9,992 nucleotides of DNA from Bacteroidota bacterium (GTDB taxonomy: Bacteria > Bacteroidota > Ignavibacteria > SZUA-365 > JAADGX01), in NCBI GenBank assembly GCA_027021285.1, contig JALUUP010000303.1:1-9992 (forward strand), written 5' to 3'. The position numbers were made by a program, and so were the translations under genes. Shown in pieces: positions 6,935 through 9,992 of this stretch (positions are counted from its first letter, which is position 1; every line of letters begins with the position of its first letter). The notes under the pieces are model-generated. The model did not search any database. It had not been told where the DNA came from and saw only the letters and a program-made list of their open reading frames with translations.

Positions 6935-6963
6935 TTGACACGAGGAAAGAAATGTCGTATCCT
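6935..6963 (+). promoter_or_regulatory. Promoter of the mer operon
   Basis: A perfect -35 box TTGACA (6935-6940) is followed after 17 bases by TATCCT (6958-6963), a 4 of 6 match to the -10 consensus. Spacing is optimal. The predicted start of transcription, near 6970, falls inside the adjacent inverted repeat, and the first gene follows about 40 bases later. Confidence 0.7.
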
Positions 6964-6992
6964 ATTTTAGAACTTTAGTAGTTGCTAAAATA
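6963..6992. promoter_or_regulatory. Putative ArsR-type operator of the mer operon
   Basis: TATTTTAG (6963-6970) and CTAAAATA (6985-6992) are exact reverse complements. A tighter site, TTTAG-N6-CTAAA (6974-6989), is nested inside. TTTAG therefore occurs twice on the left, and both copies can pair with the single right half-site. The element overlaps the -10 edge and the expected transcription start, where an ArsR/SmtB repressor would block initiation. Assignment is by position and symmetry only. Confidence 0.65.
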
Positions 6993-7009
6993 AAGAGAGA
7001 GTGTGTCGT

Positions 7010-7411
7010 ATGAAAAAAGTCCTCATCAATGGCCAGACCTGTATCGGGCCGACGTTCACATCGACGGAATTCTCCCTCATCAGGAAAAACCTTGCTGAGC
7101 AGAAGGGCCTGGAGTCCCTGGCGGAAACGCTGGCGGTTGTGGGGAATGCGCAGCGACTGCGCATCCTGTATCTCCTGTACGCTCACCGGGAAATGTGCGT
7201 CTGCGACCTGGCCGAAATCCTGGACATGACGGTATCCGCCGTCTCACAGCACCTGCGGAAGTTGAAGGACAAGCGCCTGGTGACGTCGCGGCGCAAGAGC
7301 CAGACGATTTACTATGCCCTGAGCCGGAATCCCGCGCTCATGCACCTGGCGAAACTCTTTGCGCGAGAGGAAATCAGGATGCCCGACGCGTTTGTTTTGA
7401 ATGTCGAATAA
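7010..7411 (+). CDS. ArsR-family metal-responsive repressor of the mer operon
   Basis: The 133-residue winged-helix repressor has an ArsR/SmtB core (about 34-115). It shows GNAQRLRILYLL, the metal-site motif MCVCDLAEIL with Cys63 and Cys65, a recognition helix around TVSAVSQHLRKLKDK (74-88), and the beta-wing region TSRRKSQTIYYAL. A third cysteine, Cys11, sits in the N-terminal arm (NGQTCIGPTF). In CadC-like ArsR proteins an N-terminal arm cysteine joins the CVC pair, so a three-thiolate Hg(II) site is plausible. First in the operon, 19 bases before merTP, it takes the place of a classical MerR activator. Mercury binding would release the repressor from the operator at 6963-6992. ATG 7010 is preferred; GTG 7001 is in frame, but the GAGAG at 6995-6999 abuts it and suits the ATG. 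The inducer is inferred from the operon, not from the protein alone; arsenic or cadmium sensing is an alternative. Confidence 0.9.
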   Translation: MKKVLINGQTCIGPTFTSTEFSLIRKNLAEQKGLESLAETLAVVGNAQRLRILYLLYAHREMCVCDLAEILDMTVSAVSQHLRKLKDKRLVTSRRKSQTIYYALSRNPALMHLAKLFAREEIRMPDAFVLNVE

Positions 7412-7417
7412 ATACAC

Positions 7418-7424
7418 AAAGGAG
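7418..7424 (+). promoter_or_regulatory. Ribosome binding site of merTP
   Basis: AAAGGAG lies 6 bases before ATG 7431. It decides this start against the in-frame ATG at 7401, which overlaps the end of the regulator gene. Confidence 0.75.
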
Positions 7425-7430
7425 TTATAC

Positions 7431-8048
7431 ATGAAAACGTCATCATTGACTGGAACGGGAGGGGTATTGTCGGCCGTGCTGGCTTCGTTTTGCTGCATCG
7501 GCCCGGTGGTGCTGGCTTTACTGGGTGTAGGCGGACTGGGGATGTTCTCCGTCTTCGAGGAATACCGACCCTGGTTCATCGCGTTGACCGTGATTCTGCT
7601 AGGTGCGGCGTTTTATTTCACGTACAGGAAACGGGAAGTTGCATGCGAAGACGGTTCGTGCGAAATCCGGAGCGCGGGCAAGTGGAACAAAATCAGCGTC
7701 TGGTTGGCGACCGTGATCGCCGCCGTCGCCATTGCCTTTCCGTACATCGGTGTGCTTCCGTCTCCCGATGTGAACGCCGCTGTCCAGCCCGGCGCGTCCG
7801 TCGTACTGGAAATCGAAGGCATGACCTGCAACGCTTGCGCTTCCGGTTTGGAACAGTCCCTGGCTGATGTCAAGGGAGTTCGGGAAGCCAGCGTTCAGTA
7901 CGAAGAAGAGCGCGCGAACATTGTGTACGATCCCGAGACGGTATCCCCGGAGGTCTTCGTGCGATTGGTTCAGGAGGCGGGATACAAGGCGAGGGTTGAA
8001 AAAAGCAGCGTGCAATCACCAGGCGCAACGAAAAAGGAGGCGCAATGA
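7431..8048 (+). CDS. merT: Mercuric transport protein MerT fused to a MerP-like HMA domain (MerTP)
   Basis: The 205-residue membrane protein carries Hg(II) inward across the cytoplasmic membrane. Helix 1 (about 11-33) has the adjacent pair Cys21-Cys22 in the SFCCIGP motif, matching the membrane Cys pair of MerT. Helix 2 is about 47-65. The following loop has a second pair, Cys72 and Cys77 (CEDGSC), equivalent to the cytosolic-loop cysteines of MerT. Helix 3 is about 88-106. A linker leads to a C-terminal HMA domain (about 123-190) with GMTCNAC (Cys133, Cys136), the MerP metal-binding motif. In the classical operon MerP is a separate periplasmic protein; here the domain is tethered. If the N-terminus is cytoplasmic, three helices would place the domain outside, where MerP normally works, but topology is not shown by sequence alone. 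Its stop overlaps the merA start by ATGA, implying translational coupling. Confidence 0.9.
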   Translation: MKTSSLTGTGGVLSAVLASFCCIGPVVLALLGVGGLGMFSVFEEYRPWFIALTVILLGAAFYFTYRKREVACEDGSCEIRSAGKWNKISVWLATVIAAVAIAFPYIGVLPSPDVNAAVQPGASVVLEIEGMTCNACASGLEQSLADVKGVREASVQYEEERANIVYDPETVSPEVFVRLVQEAGYKARVEKSSVQSPGATKKEAQ

Positions 8049-9712
8049 AACGGCAAAGGATCGAAGTGGAAGTTGCGGTTCGAGGGATGACCTGCGACTC
8101 GTGCCGTCGTCACGTGGAAGAAAGTCTTGGCGAAGTGCCGGGCGTGGAGTCGGTATTGATTGCAAACTGGAAAGACGGAAAAGCGAAAGTGGTGACGGAT
8201 CAGGACGTGAGCGGGAAAGACCTGGTACAAGCGGTAGAAAAGGCAGGCTACTCGGCGGATATCCACGACAGGAAAACAATAATGGAAGACGAGCCGCGAT
8301 CCGGTAAGTATGATTACGATCTCGTCATCGTCGGCGGAGGATCGGCGGCCTTTTCCGCGGCCATCCGCGCGTCGGAGCTGGGGGCCCGTGCCGTGATCAT
8401 CAACGAAGGGCTTCCGATCGGGGGCACGTGCGTCAATGTCGGTTGCGTGCCGTCCAAAACGTTGATTCGCGCAGCCGAAGAGGTCCATTGCGCATCGCAC
8501 GCGAGGTTTCGCGGCATACAGGCCGCTGCCCGCGTCAGCGATGCCGCCGCGTTGTTTGACCAGAAGCGGGAGCTTGTGAATGAGCTGCGCGGAAAGAAGT
8601 ACGTGGATATTGTCAGCGTCGATCCGAACATAACGATCCTGGAGGGGCGCGGAACGGTTACCGGCGAACACACGGTAGAAGTGAACGGCCGAAGTATTAC
8701 CGCTCGCCGCATCCTTGTGGCCACCGGCGCTTCGCCCTTTGTTCCGGATATTCCCGGACTGGCGGAATCCGGGTACCTGACGAACGAGACGGCCTACGAG
8801 CTGGATGAAATTCCCGAAAAATTGATCGTCTTGGGCGGACGGTATATCGCCCTGGAAACGGCGCAGATGTTCGCGCGTCTGGGTTCCCGCGTGACCGTGC
8901 TCCAGCGCTCGGAGCGCATCCTGCCCGATGAGGGCGAGGATCTTACCGAAGCGCTCACCGGGTACCTAAGGAAAGAAGGGATCGATATCCGCACGGGCGT
9001 TCAAATAGAATCCGTCGGGAGGGAAGGAACAATGATTCGGGTGAAGGCGCGGATCAGCGGGATGGAAGAAACAATCGAGGGGAATCACGTCTTCGTTGCC
9101 ACTGGCAGGCGTGGAAACGCATCCGGCCTCGGGTTGGAAAAGGTCGGCGTTGTAGTGGGGAGCGGCGGTTATCTCCCCGTGGATGAATTCCTCAGGACTT
9201 CTTCGTCGTCGATATTCGGCGCGGGGGACGTTATCGGTTCACCCATGTTCGTGTATACCGCCGCGTACGAAGGTGCCCTGGCAGCGGAGAATGCTCTTGC
9301 GGGCGACAACATGCGCGCGCGCGATTATTCAGCCCTGCCGTGGGTGATCTTCACGGATCCCCAGGTGGCCGGAGTCGGTCTCGACGAACGGCAAGCGAAG
9401 GAGAAAGGAATCGACGTGGATACCTCGACGCTTTCGATGGACTTGCTGCCGCGCGCCCTGGCCGCGTTCGACACCCGCGGGTTCATCAAGCTGGTACGCA
9501 ACACGGCGAGCGACCGCCTCGTTGGAGCACGCATCCTGGCGCCGGAAGGCGGCGAATTGTTAATGGAAATCTCCCTGGCCATTCGGTACGACATCCCGGT
9601 TTCCGAGCTGGCTGCCCGTTTCCATCCTTACCTGACGCTGTCCGAAGCGGTCAAGCTGGCCGCGATCGGTTTCACGCGCGACGTGAAGACATTGTCCTGT
9701 TGCGCGGGATGA
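8045..9712 (+). CDS. merA: Mercuric reductase MerA with N-terminal HMA domain
   Basis: The 555-residue cytoplasmic flavoenzyme reduces Hg(II) to volatile Hg(0) with NADPH. An N-terminal HMA domain (about 5-73) carries GMTCDSC (Cys17, Cys20). A short linker leads to the pyridine nucleotide-disulfide oxidoreductase core. This has the FAD-binding motif VIVGGGSAA (94-102), the redox-active GTCVNVGCVPSK (Cys129, Cys134), the NADPH-binding region starting LGGRYIALE (263-271), and the second FAD motif IFGAGDV (about 390-396). The dimerisation domain ends with LSCCAG. Cys552 and Cys553 are the vicinal pair that receives Hg(II) and passes it to the active site of the partner subunit; they separate MerA from lipoamide dehydrogenase. 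All catalytic cysteines are present, so it should be active. The start codon overlaps the merTP stop. It is the last mer gene here; no merB follows, so organomercurials are probably not handled by this operon. Confidence 0.97.
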   Translation: MKRQRIEVEVAVRGMTCDSCRRHVEESLGEVPGVESVLIANWKDGKAKVVTDQDVSGKDLVQAVEKAGYSADIHDRKTIMEDEPRSGKYDYDLVIVGGGSAAFSAAIRASELGARAVIINEGLPIGGTCVNVGCVPSKTLIRAAEEVHCASHARFRGIQAAARVSDAAALFDQKRELVNELRGKKYVDIVSVDPNITILEGRGTVTGEHTVEVNGRSITARRILVATGASPFVPDIPGLAESGYLTNETAYELDEIPEKLIVLGGRYIALETAQMFARLGSRVTVLQRSERILPDEGEDLTEALTGYLRKEGIDIRTGVQIESVGREGTMIRVKARISGMEETIEGNHVFVATGRRGNASGLGLEKVGVVVGSGGYLPVDEFLRTSSSSIFGAGDVIGSPMFVYTAAYEGALAAENALAGDNMRARDYSALPWVIFTDPQVAGVGLDERQAKEKGIDVDTSTLSMDLLPRALAAFDTRGFIKLVRNTASDRLVGARILAPEGGELLMEISLAIRYDIPVSELAARFHPYLTLSEAVKLAAIGFTRDVKTLSCCAG

Positions 9713-9787
9713 GTAACACGAACGCTCCGTCGTCTCGTTCCACATAGCGCTTTTCTCTGGAAATTATTTTGAGTACGAATAATTCCC

Positions 9788-9816
9788 TTGATTTATTATG
9801 AGCATATGCTTATAAT
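9788..9816 (+). promoter_or_regulatory. Promoter of the DUF134 gene
   Basis: TTGATT (9788-9793, 4 of 6) and a perfect TATAAT (9811-9816) are separated by 17 bases. The promoter almost coincides with the palindrome at 9791-9820, so a bound protein there should block RNA polymerase. Confidence 0.7.
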
Positions 9817-9820
9817 AAAT
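9791..9820. promoter_or_regulatory. 30-bp near-perfect palindrome, putative operator over the DUF134 promoter
   Basis: The half-sites ATTTATTATG-AGCAT and ATGCT-TATAATAAAT are reverse complements except for one position (G9800 against T9811). The core AGCATATGCT is perfectly symmetric. In RNA the odd position becomes a G-U pair, giving a 15-bp helix, but with no loop and no T-run it is a poor terminator. Covering the -35 edge to the -10 box suggests an operator, perhaps for self-regulation by the adjacent gene product. Confidence 0.65.
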
Positions 9821-9831
9821 TCAAAGAGAAC

Positions 9832-9836
9832 GGAGG
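9832..9836 (+). promoter_or_regulatory. Ribosome binding site of the DUF134 gene
   Basis: GGAGG lies 9 bases before ATG 9846, which supports that start for a gene only 49 codons of which are visible. Confidence 0.7.
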
Positions 9837-9845
9837 AAAAACATA

Positions 9846-9992
9846 ATGCCGAGACCAAAACGTTGCAGGAGAATCGCGGAGGAACCTGGTTGTCATGTGT
9901 TCAAACCAGCCGGCGTTCCGGCCTCCGGCATGGAGGAGCTGGTTCTTGGACTCGATGAACTGGAGGCTTTACGGTTGGCTGATTTTGAAGGC
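9846..9992 (+). CDS. DUF134-family putative DNA-binding protein, 3'-truncated by window edge
   Basis: Only the first 49 codons are visible, and the frame is still open at the last base. They begin MPRPKRCRRI, continue through HVFKPAGVPASG, and end in LDELEALRLADFEG. This is the N-terminal signature of the DUF134 (UPF0251) family. Those proteins are small predicted helix-turn-helix regulators; the helix-turn-helix itself would lie beyond the window. Cys7 and Cys16 are present in the visible part. In many genomes members sit beside dinitrogenase iron-molybdenum cofactor (NifX/NifB-like) domain proteins; whether that holds here cannot be seen. It has its own strong ribosome binding site, promoter and palindrome, so it is probably a separate unit from mer, 133 bases downstream of merA. 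Family call is confident; function is not established by this sequence. Confidence 0.85.
   Translation, partial: MPRPKRCRRIAEEPGCHVFKPAGVPASGMEELVLGLDELEALRLADFEG

Noticed and set aside
7401..7431. Start of merTP at ATG 7401
   Set aside because: It overlaps the end of the regulator gene and lacks a suitable ribosome binding site, while ATG 7431 has AAAGGAG at ideal spacing.
8045..9712. Lipoamide dehydrogenase as an alternative for merA
   Set aside because: The N-terminal HMA domain, the C-terminal Cys552-Cys553 pair and the merTP overlap identify mercuric reductase.

Overview
The window is high-GC bacterial chromosome. It most likely comes from the FCB (Bacteroidota/Ignavibacteriota/Rhodothermota-like) group. 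The main reason is the secreted beta-helix protein on the minus strand, which ends in a type A (Por/T9SS-like) sorting domain and carries a choice-of-anchor Q segment. This assignment is an inference from domain content; the window has no rRNA or other strong phylogenetic marker.

Region 1 (1-2597, plus strand) is a housekeeping cluster. It holds the 3' part of tgt (tRNA-guanine transglycosylase), yajC (Sec accessory membrane protein) and ribBA (bifunctional riboflavin enzyme). They are closely spaced and probably co-transcribed. Region 2 (2598-3372) holds a strong hairpin-plus-U-run terminator directly in front of the ribosome binding site of greA, then greA itself, then a terminator that can work in both directions. 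Region 3 (3399-5330, minus strand) is one large secreted beta-helix protein convergent with greA. Region 4 (5331-5707) is a 377-base gene-free divergent intergenic stretch with several inverted repeats.

Region 5 (5708-6844) encodes a saccharopine/lysine 6-dehydrogenase-like oxidoreductase that stands alone. Region 6 (6881-9712) is a compact mercury-resistance operon. It has a promoter with an AT-rich ArsR-type operator, an ArsR-family regulator with three cysteines instead of a classical MerR, a MerT-MerP fusion (membrane Hg(II) importer with a C-terminal metal-binding domain), and MerA mercuric reductase with its own N-terminal metal-binding domain. The cysteine pairs suggest a relay: MerT membrane cysteines, then the fused HMA domain, then the NMerA domain, then the MerA active site, where Hg(II) becomes Hg(0). 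No merB, merC or separate merP is visible in the window.

Region 7 (9788-9992) has a near-consensus promoter lying inside a 30-bp near-perfect palindrome, followed by the start of a DUF134-family putative DNA-binding protein that runs off the window.

I found no clearly unprecedented system. The points most worth checking are the three-cysteine ArsR-controlled mer operon with its MerTP fusion, the palindromic promoter of the DUF134 gene, and the terminator placed so that greA seems able to be transcribed only by read-through.
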